From: Motacilla alba alba | Taxonomy: Eukaryota; Chordata; Aves; Passeriformes; Motacillidae | DNA length: 64,000 nt | Reading direction: 5' to 3' | Assembly: GCF_015832195.1 (NCBI RefSeq) | Contig: NC_052017.1 | Span: forward strand, 93,150,429 to 93,214,428 | Shown here: positions 47,706-60,800 of the stretch, piece by piece | Layout of the letters: each line of letters starts with the position of its first letter | How positions within the stretch are numbered: position 1 is the first letter of the stretch | Program-made: the position numbers and the translations under genes | The notes under the pieces: model-generated | Database searches by the model: none | Told to the model about the DNA's origin: nothing | What the model saw: only the letters and a program-made list of their open reading frames with translations

Positions 47706-47723
47706 AAAAAAAAAAAAAAAAAG
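47706..47723 (+). repeat. A18 homopolymer
   Basis: Uninterrupted run of 18 A. A poly(A) tail of a decayed retroposon is possible, but no body or target duplication was recognised. Confidence 0.92.
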
Positions 47724-48192
47724 CAGTTTTCAGGGCGGTAGCTGAGTTGTGGGTGGCTTGTAAATAGGAGGCTCATTTGTTTTCAGTGGTGGGAGAGGAA
47801 AGTCAACACCGGGTGAAGAGCAGAAGGGGCAAGATGTAGGCTGCAGAGGATTCAGAATAACCTTGTGTCCTGTTTACAGCCAGGGCAGAATCCCTATTGA
47901 CTTCATGTGGGTAAAAATTTCAGCTCTAGATTGAGAAGTTCCCAAACAAGATGGTCTATGTGGATTTTATGTACAGGCAGTCTTGTGGTCCCTCTCAGCT
48001 TGTTTCATCTTCTTTTACTAAAAAGATTTTTATCTAAAGAAACACAGGGAAAAAACTTAACAGATAATTTTATTCTCACATCTTCTAAGGTGGTTTGTTT
48101 GACCTGACACTTTGTATATAGGCATTGCAAGCACAAACTAAAATGGTGTAAAGGGGGACAATGTGTGGAACCTGACCTCAACATTGGAGTCT

Positions 48193-48216
48193 CTTAGCTA
48201 GCAGTAACTAGCTAAG
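48193..48216. repeat. Perfect 9-bp inverted repeat
   Basis: CTTAGCTAG (48193-48201) and CTAGCTAAG (48208-48216) pair perfectly around a 6-nt loop. The core TTAGCTA also forms the centre of the 20-bp palindrome at 5143-5162. Confidence 0.88.
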
Positions 48217-48317
48217 TATTTGTTGCTGTTTTCATGAGGAAATTGATTTGGCATATTTAACGTTATTTCTTTATTTTATAGGTAATGGACTATTCCCATA
48301 GCTCTGTTAAAAAATAG

Positions 48318-48331
48318 TGTGTGTATATATA

Positions 48332-48364
<33 letters not shown>

Positions 48365-48384
48365 ATATATATATATATATATAT
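48318..48384. repeat. (TA)n / (TATG)n microsatellite
   Basis: GTGTGTATATATATG followed by TA runs interrupted by G, about 67 bp. Self-complementary AT-rich array, probably polymorphic. Confidence 0.95.
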
Positions 48385-51300
48385 CTTGCAGATTTACAAC
48401 TCTGCTGTTTCACTGGGGATACAGTTAATGTGACATAAGTCTCTGGATATGACAATTAAATTCACATGACCCACAGACTACCTCACAACCCATAATTGCC
48501 CTTTGCATGTTATTAGAGAATAGTGATTACCCTCTAATCACTTATTAAATCTGCTTTTCCAATGAAACTTTGTATTTCCATGGCCTCAAAAGATGGAAGG
48601 GGAAAAAAATCTGGTGTTTGTAACAAAAACCAGTGATGTCACAGTGCCATTATCTGTAGTTCTGCTAAATATGCTCAAAAGAACAGTGTAATGTTTCTTC
48701 TCTGTCACAAACTTATTGAAACAAGAGAACCTTTTGTTGAGAAGAATCTTATATGCATATAAGTGCTCAAGTAACTTCACAAATGGATCATTTGGTGTGG
48801 AGAATAACACTGCATTGGAATAGCATTGAATTAGGATGTTTTCTATGTGTATGGATACCTCATCCCAGATAAACGTGAGTCTCTGTCCCAGTGTTGATGA
48901 AAGTGATCTTTTTGTTTTTTTAAACTGTTGATAGGGTGTGGATGAGCAAAAGTAATAGAGAGACTCTAAGCTCTGAATTTGCCATCACCTTGTGGTTTTG
49001 GAGAGTTCAAGTTCTTGAGAAACTCAAAGTCCTCCTTGGTCACTGTATTGTGACATATTTTTAATATTACTGTGATAAGCTGGATGTGCAAGAGCATGGT
49101 CTTTTTTGCATTATGCTTTAAATGCCCAGAGCCTCTAAAATGAGAGATTGAGGCTTGGCTGAGTCAACTCAACATTTCATTTTGCTGAAGCAGATAAATA
49201 CACTTTCATTAAATTTACTATGGGAAAATCTTTCAAAGCTAGGTCCCATGGCACTTTCGGTGGTAGCAGATTTCTGCACGAGAGTTTTTGGCCAAGGTCA
49301 CTGTGTACTAGCTGTCCCCTTGACTGCCATTCTTCATCCCAGAGGTGACTGAATTTCAGTGATGGGTGAAGTAATTTTTCTGCTTTAACTTAGGATATCT
49401 TTGGACACAAAGTCTAAAATAAATGTGAGATATAATTAAACACACACTGCAGAATTCTGTATATGGGAGAAGGGATAGATAATCTGTCTGTATCAACCTA
49501 ACTTATAAAGGAAGTATGTTAAGTCATGCTTTCTTTCATCCTTTGTGTTTTTTCAAACAAACCCTGCTATTTTTCTAAGGGACAAGTATCTAAAACTATC
49601 CCTGCCTTAGCAGATCTTAAAATTAGTAGGGAGATCTCCTCATCTGGCATGCAAATGAAACTGTTTTGTTGTCCTTCTTATTTCAGGGCCAACTATGATA
49701 GACTCCAGTTTGCCCAAACATGTAATTCATGACTAAATGAAGGTCATCACCTGTGCTCAAAAGTCCAGACTGACACCTTCGAACGAGGTCAGGGAGGTAG
49801 AGTACTAAATCCCTCACCAACCTCTTAAGTTTGTTTTCATCTTTTACCTGGCAGTTAGATCAGCACTGCAGCCTTTACAAACAGCAGTGGGAAAGAAGAT
49901 TCAGTGTTAAAAGCAAAGGCAAGAATGGAAGTTACCACTGGGTGAAACTACTGTGTTCTGCAGGCTTGTTTGTGACTGAACCAAGGGTGTGAAATCTGAA
50001 TATGGTTTTTGACCCTTCTCATAACTGCAGGGGAGAAATGGTCTAGTAAATAAACATAAAACCCAGGAGAGCTCCTTTTCCTATTACAAACTACCTGTAT
50101 TACACTGGATAAATTCTCTATGGAAGCATGCACCAACTCCCTGCTTGGAAAAAAAGGAATGAAATAGCATTTCCTTTGTCTGTAGAGCTGAGGAAAACCA
50201 CACTAAATACTGCACCTTTAGTCTCTGATGGGGAGGGACAAATGAAAGCGCATATTTAGAATCTTAATGCTAATGTGACTAAGATTAACCTCAACTGAGG
50301 TTTTAAATTGGGATCAGCTACAGCTGCAACACCTGGATCACAGTTTCACTGGAGTTCAGTGCTTAGGGGAATCAGACTGCTTTGGCTTGGGCCCCCTACT
50401 CTAGCATGGAGGGTTTTTCACTAAGCTGACCCAGAGTCTTTCAGGCTGGACCCTCTGTCACTCTGATTTCATGCTGGGGCAGATGTTGTGATGATGCATA
50501 GCTGGACAACACAAGCACATCTCAAAAGAAGAAAGTTCCCTAAACAAGACGTGCTTATGCCTACATACATTCAAGGTAAATCAGGAACTCACAACAGTCA
50601 CTATCTCAAAGCAGTGCTAAGACCATATGTTTTACATTTATACCATTATTATTGGCAGCAAATATGAATGAGGAAAAAGATAGGGGCACTAAGAATACAA
50701 CCCTTCTATCAACTCACTTAGGAAACTTAGTGAGCCTGAATTTAACTTGAAACATTATTTTGAAAACTTTTGAATTTAACCCCAAACTCACCCTTTCTAT
50801 ATCTTATTGTTGGTTCACAGCAACAATTCAGATGCAACCAGTGATCCCTTGGGTGGGGCCTGTTCAGCACAAAGTCCATTTTCACACATCAGTCTGCAGG
50901 GCAGGTTTAGACTGCAAGTCCCCTAATCGTCTTTGTCAACTTCCGACAACTTCCAACGACTTCCCAGCACCTCTGTTAAGTATTTTTACATGGGTGTACC
51001 CACACTCAGCAAATGTTTGTGAGGACCAATTCAACATCTGGGAATGAACCATGCCCGTGCTGAGCTTTTACTGCTGGGGGGAGTGTCCTATTTCTCTCTT
51101 CCCAGGAAGAAGGAAAGACGTTTCCTTAGTGAAGAACTGTAGGCTTTTTTGTGCCTGAAATTTGTCCTGCCTTACTAACTTTCTGTATTTAATGTCCACT
51201 AATAGAATCCTGTTAGTACTCCATCCTGTTTCCCTCTTCCATGCCAGAGCACAGACACTACTGTGCTGCCAACTCTACTTCTTGATATCGTAAATGGAGT

Positions 51301-54300
51301 GGAGGTAGGCAAGGAGCATGAGATGACATTCCCCATGGCAGAGCTCTGCCTGCCCACCCTTGCCCTCTGACAAACTGATTGGGCATTGCCAACCTGCTCA
51401 ACAGACTGGGTTTGAGCTGGAGCATGAAGACACAGCTCAGCCCAAACCCCCAGAACAAAGCCTTGGTTTTGGCAGCCTGGAGGATGAGGCTGGCACCACA
51501 TGAATGAGTGGAGCAGAGGTACTTATGTGAAGCCATGCATGCTGTCATCAGACTGGGGTTATCCAGGGGAAAGATGCAGTAAGGGCTCATGCCTCAAACA
51601 GCTTGCAATTCAGACCCCCTCTTTCGATGTCCATAAAATCCTCCTCAGCCTTTTAAAAGTGTTCAGATGGATCTCTTCTCCGGGGCATGGGAGTTCCTCA
51701 GTGCAAGACCCCTCTAATATCAGGAAATACATTATTTATCCTGCTCAGTGGTGTGGAAGCCAAGACAGGAAGACACCAGGGCCAGGAGTCATGCTGGAGG
51801 GCTGTGAGAGAGCAGCAGTGCTACTGCTCACCCAGCCATCTCCACCCAGCTCCGGCTGCACCCCAGCAGCTCCCAGAGGCTGATCTCAGCCTGGCTCCTG
51901 TCCCACTCTGTGTCCCAGTGCACCCTGTCCATGGCCACTGTGTCTGAGCCCATGGCAGCAGCTGGCAGCCAGCCATTGGTCATGGGATCTGGATCTTGTG
52001 CTCTACCCAAACATGGCCCAAATTCATTTGCAAGAATCAAGCAGGAATATTTCAGCATTGGCACCAGTTACGGGTAGGCTTTCAGAAAAGAGATTTTTCC
52101 CACCTGCATGTTATAAAACCATACTAAATGGAGACTGCAATCTCTCGACATTAAACAAATGAGGAAGCTGCATTCTGAAACTCATAAGTCACCACCAGCC
52201 TTTACCAAATAATAACAATTGCATTGCTGATGGCCCTGTCTCTTGCTGTTAGCATGCTGAATGACAGGGAGTAGTGTGTGCTAGTGAGAGTATCTCATTT
52301 GTTCCAAGTACTGCAAGCATTCCTGCAAATCCACAGAGGCTCTTCATAATCTTTTGCAGGTGGTCAGATTTTAAATATTAGAAAAAAGTGAACTAACGTA
52401 TTAAAACAGGAAGATAAGCATTTCCTTTGTTTGTTTTCTATTCATTTGCTAAAGCAATGCATCTTATTAACCACCTATTAGCTGGTTTCATAGTATCCTG
52501 ATGGACTGATGAATTTTTTTTTTTTTAAATTCTCATTTGCAGCTCCAAAAAATCCTAGCTCTCACAGAGAATAGACTGGAAAAGCAAGATAACTTCCCCA
52601 ACAAAGCCTGATATCTTCTAGTAACATTTAATCTGAATAAGTAGCAAGATTTTAAAATGTGGGATAGAGGTTATACAGATAAATACTCTTTTTCCCAGCA
52701 GGTATGCACAAAGGGACGGGCTGCCTATTGGTAATTACTAGAAAATTGCAATCCAATTGATATGGCTTATGGACTTCTACCTGATTCACATACAAAGGAA
52801 TCACACAGGCATTATATGTCCAGGGGGCCATGCTGAAATCTTGTTTAAAGTGCTGTGACTTGGGTACAAAGAAATCTCTTAATCTCTACCTTACCTCTTC
52901 ATCAAACTGCTTAAAAAATCTACTTAGGACAGATGATCCAATACAAGGCCAACATGGATGGAAAATATACATAGCAGTGGTCAATTTTTCCCTTTGAAAA
53001 TGCTTAAAATACAATCCTAAAAATATCCACCTCATCTTCATGGAATAGACTCACTGGAAAGAATTACCAGGATTTCTGGTTAGTTTGCATTTATTTTCAT
53101 TCAGCTGTTAGCCATGATGTAAAATACCCTCTCTGTTTATCTGTGAGCATGGTTTTCTCCATGACCAATGGGAAGGAGAGATTGGGTGTGGATTTTGCGT
53201 GCGATAGTCAAAGGTATGCGTCTTTTCCATTCCCCCTTGCTGATCTTTAACTTGATCAGACATACCTGGTATATTCACCTCTCTAGTCTTTCATCTGATG
53301 TATGATACACCCAAAGAAGCTCATTAGCTAAAGCTTATTCCAGAAATTGGTAAGGAATAAAGTTTCTGGGATAGCCAAGCTACAAAGGGCAAACTGGAAG
53401 AAGATGGTGCATTAACAACAACAACAACAACAACCACCACCACCAGAATTAGTTCTCTATTGATACAGAAAATGGAAAATGTCTTCCCCTTTAACTAATG
53501 ATTTTGTAGAAACCCTTGCCATATTTTTCTTGCAATTTAACTGTGAAAGGAAGGATAGAGATGTTCATTGCTTCCTGTATTTCTTTTTCCAGTGATTTGA
53601 GTGACATTCCAGAGCCCTGAGAACGGTTAGCTTCTCTGAGATTTACCTGGGTGTTTGCATGCTGAGGCCAATGCAGTATATTGAATTGTTGGTTTTAAGC
53701 AGAGGCTGGCAATGCACGTGTGAGAAGCCCTTTTCTGAAACCCTCTGGGCACTTGGGGCCTGTTAAGATCTTTCTTGTTTCTTTCTATTCTCATGTATCA
53801 TCATTTGGGGTTATACAGGATGCTCTGGGAAGGCAAACCTCGGGCTGAAGGTCAGGCCCTCCCTGGTGAAGTGAAATTGTTGCTGCTGCTGAGGTGTTTG
53901 CAGGAAATCAATATGGCTGCTAAAGTGCCTTTGCTTAGGAAGGCTGCCTAAGTAGCCTTTCCCTCATCTCTAATGGCAAGTAACCTTCAGTTTATTAATC
54001 TACAGAGCCATCAATATGTCTCTCTATGTCCCTGTGATTGATCTATATACCTGGTAGTGTGTGCTATTAAAATCCATGTTTTCCAGCTTTCCTGGTCACC
54101 TGGAATGAGTAAAGCCAATTTAGAAATCCTTACTGGAGCTAGAAAAGGAAAGCAGGGGAGTATGCTTCCTTTTTATCTACCATTACTAATTTGTCTTTAG
54201 GACTGGATTATTCTGATTAGGCCTTCCCCTCCTCCTACCTCTCCACCTAAATGCCAGTTCTATTGTGCTTTTGTTGGCAAATATGGATAATAAAGCTTCA

Positions 54301-56929
54301 CCTTAAAAGCTGGACCTTTGAGGAAGTGGTTTATTTTTTGGTCGTCCCCTAGGCAAGCATTTAATTGTTCTGTGTCTTTCTTCACACTATCAAATGGAGA
54401 TGCTACTTTATTCCTGGCTTTATTCTACCCCTCCTGCCAGGGAGCCATTTGGAGTCACTTTTCACTGACTCTGGCAAAAGAGGAGTTGATTTTCAGGTAG
54501 AGCTGTGAGGGAGAATTAGTCTTAAAAAGTCTCAAATGGAAAGAATGAAAAACAATCATTCCAGCTTTGTTCCTTGGTCTGCAATGGGCATAAGCTCTGT
54601 TTGCAAAGCAGGAATTGAAACCCCCCTGTTTGGAAAAACAGCTACCCACATTATGATATGAAACACAGGTTGGAAAAGTCATCAAGTGCACTGGTGCCTC
54701 TGGAGCAGACAGATGCATATGGGGGCAGAAAGTGGGGGGAGGGAAGAGTGAGAAAGATTTTTTAGGATGTTGAACGTATTAAGCATGTACCTTTTAATAT
54801 GTGCTGTAGCATTTCAACAGATGTGGAGAAAGTTTTGAGGTCAGGAAGGAAAAGCCACCTCCTGCTCTAACTAGTGTTTTAGAATTGATTAGGCAGCACA
54901 CATTGTCTGGAGGGATAAGGTGAAGGATAGTGCAGCTCAGCCAGTGCTCTGGCTTTCTAACACAGTCCCTCACCTACAAGGAGACTTCCACATTCTGTGG
55001 AATAAAGGAGATAATGCTGTTTCAGCCATTTTGTTTTGTCTCTAATCTGGTCTCTTCTTAGTGCTATTGAGGGCAGTTTTAAAAAATGGGCCTTTAAAAC
55101 GCTTCTTTTCATGATAACTCATAATTAAACTTCAGCAAATGAGTTGAGCAATAATAGGGGAGTTCTGGTCTGTTTTATGAGTCAATACTCCAGTTCCTAA
55201 GTGGGTGAACTAGGAGACCTTTCTCTCTTGCATGGGAATTGAGTAATTGCTGGGAAAACCAGACTTGTGCTCCTCTTGTTAGTGTACTATAAACTCTTTA
55301 CAATAAAATAGCTGAACCCTCTCTAAATAATGAATTTCATGGAAATGCTGGTTCCTAAAATTGTGACCTTCAGGCAACTGAAATCTGTGTCTGGATCCAG
55401 CTGGTCAGCCTGGCTGTGGCTGCCCAAACCTCTGGATCCAAATGCTCAGGAGGTTAGAAAGGTTAGAGATTTTTTGCTACTCAGGCTTACTTCTAATTAG
55501 AAATGAAATACCATAAATAGTTTTTAGGGAAGGAAATGAAAGCCTAAAAGCAAAATGAAATTAAAGGTCAATCTTCAACTTAGCAGGCTGATGCGGAATG
55601 TGGATTTAATAACAAGAAAATCCATTCTGAGAAGTAAAGAAAAAAAGTCAAAATTACTAGACAGGTAAAAGACAGAATGGTTTAATATGTAACCTCATCC
55701 TCTGAAATATAAGGCAGGTGGAAAGCGTGAGCAAGTTCAATAACAAAAAATATAAATAGACCTAATAGTTGAGAGGCAGTGGAAGGGAAACTGGCTACAC
55801 TTGGAGGCATCTAGAGTGAGGTAAAACAGCAATGGAAAATTAAATATAATATAGAATCAAATTTTGACAATATAGTGGTTTTTAAAAGAACAAAGAAACA
55901 AACCTGCTCTCCAGAATTTAATTTGAATCCTTCTTGCTTCCTTATAGCATTTAAGCAAACCCAGTACAATTTCCCATGCACAGTTCAAACTCATCAGAAG
56001 AAGTTTTATTAGGTATTTAAAATATTTCTAGATTCTTTCGACATTCTGATAATATTGTTTTCCATACCCATATAGTTTTTAGTCCAGAGGGCTTTTAGGT
56101 ACAAAACCTCTAAGCAGGCTTTAAGTAAGTGTGAAACCAAAAGAACATAATTATTTACCTTTATTTTCCTTTAAGGACAGTTCAATCTCCCTTTCACAGT
56201 TGGTGAAGCAGCATTAATAAATTCTCAATTCTCTGCATTTGAGACAAGCTGTCATTGCTGCCCTGTATTTTGGGGGATAGGAATTTCCCAGCTCTCATGG
56301 TAAGCCACATGCTGCAGCCTCATGAACATTTTTTGCTGTGGCCTGTTAAACTTCCCTCCCTGTTCCTAGGCAGGGCCGAGAGCCAGCGAGAAGTGATGAG
56401 TGCTTTTCATGGTAAGGAACAATACATGAAGACTTTCCAAATTAATTTAACATTCACAAGGAATGCTGTTGGCTGCATCAATTTCAGATATGCTGGCAAG
56501 CAGGAAATTATTTTCCATGTAGATGATGTTTCTATCCCTCCCCCCCCCTCAGGACCCCTATGGTGAGAAGGAGGAAGAGAGGTTTTGTCTTTTAATGAAA
56601 TCTAATTGTGGAGCACAGTCGGGGAGGGGAAGGGTCAGGGGAAGGCCAGCCACATGAGCCTCTGCAGCAAGACATCTCCTGGAAAGAGCTGATCCTAGTG
56701 GCTCCATTGGGCACCCTTGGTCCCTGCTCTCCCCTCGGAGACAGGATGACCTTGTGGAAGGAGGTGGGAGCTGAGCTGGTGGGAAAACATTGCTCCCTAC
56801 TGCAGTCTCTGGGGAGGGGCCTTGGATCTCATCCTCTGTTCAGGCTGAACTCCCTAAAAGCTTACTGGTACAGATGGTTTCATTTCCTTTGTCTCCCCAG
56901 AGGGTCCCTCAGGTTTGTTAACTAAACAT
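48385..56929. other. Unique DNA, no gene seen
   Basis: More than 8 kb without a recognised gene or transposon. Three near copies of an 11-mer (CAACTTCCGA, CAACTTCCAA, CGACTTCCCA) lie in a row at about 50938-50968. GC is somewhat higher at 51300-52000, giving longer overlapping frames on both strands without recognisable motifs. A C9 run lies near 56540. Confidence 0.55.
53414..53445 (+). repeat. (AAC)n / (ACC)n trinucleotide repeat
   Basis: AAC repeated six to seven times, changing to four ACC units. The unit change by one base inside one array suggests a point change followed by slippage. Confidence 0.93.
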
Positions 56930-57192
56930 ACATAGAAGAATAGAATGGTTTGGGCTGCAAGAACCTTAAAGACCATCCTGTTCCAACACCCCTGCCATAG
57001 ACATGGGTACCTGCCACTGGATCAGGTTCCTCAGAGCCCCATCCAAATTAGCCTTGAACACTGGAAGGGATGGGGTGTCCACAACTTCTTAGGGCAACCT
57101 GTTCCAGTGCCTCACCACCCTCACAGTAAAGTATCTAATCTAAATCTTTTTTCAATTTAAAGCCCTTCTTGCTTGTCATATCATTATGTCCT
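56930..57192 (-). mobile_element. Antisense CR1 LINE tail
   Basis: The reverse complement follows the CR1 3' tail: read on the + strand it starts at the 3' terminus (AGAATAGAATGGTTTGGGCT), continues with CCTTAAAGACCATCCTGTTC, GGATCAGGTTCCTCAGAGCC, GCCTTGAACACTGGAAGGGA and GCCTCACCACCCTCACAGTA, and fades near CATTATGTCCT at 57192. It is 5'-truncated at about 260 bp with no reverse transcriptase region. It is moderately diverged, of the same general tail type as the sense copy at 7638-7973 and clearly different from the older copy near 1256. Part of the open frame at 56945-57160 lies in this repeat and is not a gene. Confidence 0.9.
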
Positions 57193-57665
57193 AAATTACT
57201 GCTAAGATTTGATAGAATTTGTGAGATTTCTGAGCAAAAGGAACTTCGGCATGCACTGGAAAGCCATCATGGACATGGCTGACATCTGTACAAGTCTGGA
57301 TATCTTCTGGTGGCCAGGGTCTTGTGTGTGAGATGTAATGGCTTAAGCAAAAAGCAAAATGAAAAGCAAGGTTTGCAAGGTGAAAATAGCAGATGATTAA
57401 AGAAGAAGACACATGTGCAGAGGGTCAAAAGTGTGGAAATTGTGAAGATCAAGTATGAAGTGTCCCAAGATTTCTAGGGGCTGTTTTATGATGTATTTTA
57501 TCTCTAAACTGTGTGGAAGAAATCCCATATGAGAGCATTAGGGCTGATATAAAAAACTCTGTAAACAGGATCAAGAGAACTGAAGAAATTTTGAGGAAAT
57601 CTGATATGGAAATAATTAGGAAAAGAAATATTAATCAGAAAATAATTTAATGCTCAGAAGGATGT

Positions 57666-57687
57666 AGGTATATATATGTATATACCT
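57666..57687. repeat. Perfect 9-bp inverted repeat, 4-nt loop
   Basis: AGGTATATA and TATATACCT flank TATG. A 22-bp AT-rich hairpin or cruciform candidate, about 70 bp from the 32-bp tandem doublet. Confidence 0.88.
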
Positions 57688-57756
57688 GGTGCTCTTTGTC
57701 ATGTGGAACATACAGATCTCAAGACACCTATGCTCTTCCTAGTCATCGAGTCCATG

Positions 57757-57820
57757 AAAATATTAACAAATACTACATAATCAGTGAGAAAATATTAACA
57801 AATACTACATAATCAGTGAG
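57757..57820 (+). repeat. Perfect 32-bp tandem duplication
   Basis: Two identical adjacent copies of a 32-bp unit that begins AAAATATTAACAAATACTAC and ends ATAATCAGTGAG, at 57757-57788 and 57789-57820, followed by the first four bases of a third (AAAA). Perfect identity in AT-rich neutral-looking DNA implies a recent event, possibly polymorphic, or an assembly artefact. Confidence 0.97.
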
Positions 57821-60800
57821 AAAAGATTCAGTTTCCAAATCTTAGCCCTTAATCTTATTTCTCCCTTTTTTCCCCACCATTCCTGTAATTCTTGTCCTTG
57901 TAATAGTGCAATTGCAGTTCAACTTTAAATACATTCTGTGCTGTCTCAAAAACTTTGCATTTATTTCTTGGAATCCTGTAGACGATGAAAGTTTCTTAAA
58001 TTGGCAGTGGGAGCATTTCAATCATAAGGGGAGGAGACATAAAAATTTCAAGTTTAATTCAAATGTGCAATCTGCTGCAGGCATTTCCACACCTGGTGCT
58101 GCAGTCAGACTTCACCGAAACCATGGGGCAGGACTTGTGCTCATGCTATGGGCACTTGAAATTGTTAAGGTTGGTGGAAAAAAACCTATTGGAAAGTGAC
58201 ATGCTTCATGTCAAGCAGTTCAGCCCCTCTGAATGACTGCAGGTGGGGGCTCAGGCCTGCAATTGAGTTACTGCAGTTTAACAGGTTACTGTGCATCAGC
58301 TAAGCTGCAGAAACAGTCGCTTGTGTCCTCCTTGCCTTTGACAAATGTAAGGTGATTTGACTTAGCTTAATCTATTTTCATTGCAGGCTAAATTGAATTA
58401 CCTCATATTTACGATGGGCTGTAAGGGCACTCAGAGAGAGTTGTCTGGGTTCAACTGATCTCTGGTAACTTGCTTATCCATGCTGGCTGGACTGTGGGTA
58501 TAAACCCTAAATGGCCTTGTGCTCGTAGGAGAGAGCCGACGTGAACTTCAGCAGACACAGATTTATGACTCACGATGAAGTAGTTTGGGATGTGGCAAGC
58601 CATTGACAGAATGGCTGGAATTGACTTTAAAAGGAATAGAGTAGCTGGCAGGGCACTTTCTTAATGGGTTTCTGATTCTGGAATGTAGTTCTTTCCCCGT
58701 TCAGAGTCTGCATAGGTTTGAGCTACAGCAGCACAGAGCCTTGCTTGCCTTGCCTTTCTTCTTCAGTCTCAGGCAAACATGTGGGATGGAGCTGGGATGA
58801 TAGCTTTAACTCCCTGTGGGTTTTCTTTGGTAGAGTAAATTAGTTTTAAATTTGGTTGTTCTATCATAACCTAAGTATTCTTAACTGAATTGTAAATTCA
58901 AATGTTAAGTGTTGCACTGAATGTTTAAATAATTCTAAAAGCACTTGGAGCATGGGATAAGTGCTGTAAAAATCTAAATAAATGAGTAAATTGTTTAACA
59001 GCATATGTGGTAATGCAAAATACTACATGTGTGCAAAGAGTAAGAGCTGTGCTAGAAATGGTTGCCAGAGCTTAAAATTCCTTGCTACATGCAAAACCTT
59101 TTCCCATTAACGGGGCTCTTTTTTTCATGTTTAGCCTACTGTATAACTGGGAGGAGAAGATGAAGTTGGCAGTTTAGAATGTCAAACAGAGGTTTCAGCT
59201 CAGCAGTGAGGTTCAAAGAGATTAATTTGAACTCAACTGTTTACGTTACTGATCTCGTACCAGCTGGGTTTGTGGCATTAGGATGTCAATAGTACAACAG
59301 AATTTAACGAACAGTTTCATCATTGACATCATCTTTTGAAGGTACAGATGATTGCCTCCTTATGTACTAGGACATATTTCTTTAGGACAGGACTCTTTGT
59401 ATGCTTTCATCTGGGAGGGCGAAGAAGGAGAGGGAGGTTGGGAGAGAGCCTTGAAATGAAGTTAATTAGAAAATATCCTTGTACGTAAGTGGTTTGTTTA
59501 AGCAAGTTCCAGCAAAAGGGTTCCCATTTCCATATGGTATAAAAAGCTTTATTTCTTCTTTTATTTCAAATTCCCCTTCTTTCTTTCAACTGGCACCAAA
59601 ACAGAGCTGCTAAGGTAGTAATAAACTGTTCTGTGTGAAGTGGCATTATTACTTTTTGTAGTTACACCTTGAATGGAGGAGGGAAGACTCTTGGAAGGGC
59701 AGGAAGAGTTGATAATGGAGTTTCTTTCACACACCCTCTGCTCCCTCCAGCCCCATACAATAATTATTAATCAAAGGTAGCTGCAGTGTCTTTCATTGAG
59801 GCTCTTTTGGTAACTCTCTTGGTCAACCATAGGTTGTACAAGGTTCAAACTCGGTTAGCATATCATTGACCTGGCATGCTGACCACTGGTCTTCTTATGA
59901 GAAGACAGGGCAGAAATGCTAAAAACCAAAACTGAAAAAAGTAAAATGCATCTGGCTTAAGGACTTGAGAAGTTATTTTTTGGGGGGAGATGGTTTCAAT
60001 AATGAAACTTTCAGGATTGGTCCCTGGTTGAACAGGCTTTTCTACTGTCCTTTGGTGCTGTGGGTCATGGTGGGAGAAGCAGATGAAGGGGGAATAATAA
60101 CGTTTTGGGGAAAATAAGTAAAGAATCACTAAATGTGTAATGGTTTTGTTTTACAAAATAATGATACAGCTAAATTTGACTTAAGTGTTCTCTAAAAGCC
60201 TTTCCTCCTGTGCTGTAGTGGCTGCTGCACCCCCTTGAAATTCTGCGCCTTTGAAGGAAATCACAATGTAATCCTTTGGTTTGGCACGTATTGTCCCTTA
60301 ATGACAGGCATTACATTTGCACAGTACCATAAATCAAAGCTAGGGGCTGTTTTAAATAGGCTGCAGATGCATGTGGACGTCTGCTAAGTGGCACTTCACT
60401 GGAGAGGGGAGGGGGAACCATCACGCTGCTGCAGCTCATGGTAGAACAGGGCCAGCAGAGGGGCTTCCCATGTCCACAATATTTTCACTTCACCTGGGAT
60501 TTAGGTCTACATGAAGACCTGTTTAGCAGAGGAAATGTTTTTTGACTACGACCTCTGAAGGGTTTAATTGGGATTTAACTGTTCCTATTTTTTCACTCCA
60601 TGTGGGAGTCTGGAGCTCTGTTTACAAGGTGTGTCATATCCTCTCAGCTCCAGAGTCCTTCTCCCCCTCCTTTCTTTTTATGTTCTGGACAAACAGGGAG
60701 AAAGACACTTTTAAAGCAAATGCACATAGAAAAACCCACAATAACTGTCCCTGATTTCGCTGAGAAAACTTTACAACAGCAGTACTGAAAAATCTTCCTC

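Larger units (their letters stand above)
41287..48317. other. Unique DNA with simple repeats
   Basis: No gene recognised. Contains the GTT/GTTT tract, T20, T/C tract, 30-bp tandem, A18 and inverted repeat listed separately. The stretch at about 44930-45060, with TGACAGATGACTGTCATTG and GATTGATTAATAAC, has dense TGACAG (MEIS/TGIF-like) and ATTA cores and could be regulatory. The frame at 43766-44212 reads through the T20 run and is not convincing. Confidence 0.52.

Noticed and set aside
56945..57160. 71-codon + strand frame
   Set aside because: Most of it is the reverse of a CR1 3' tail.
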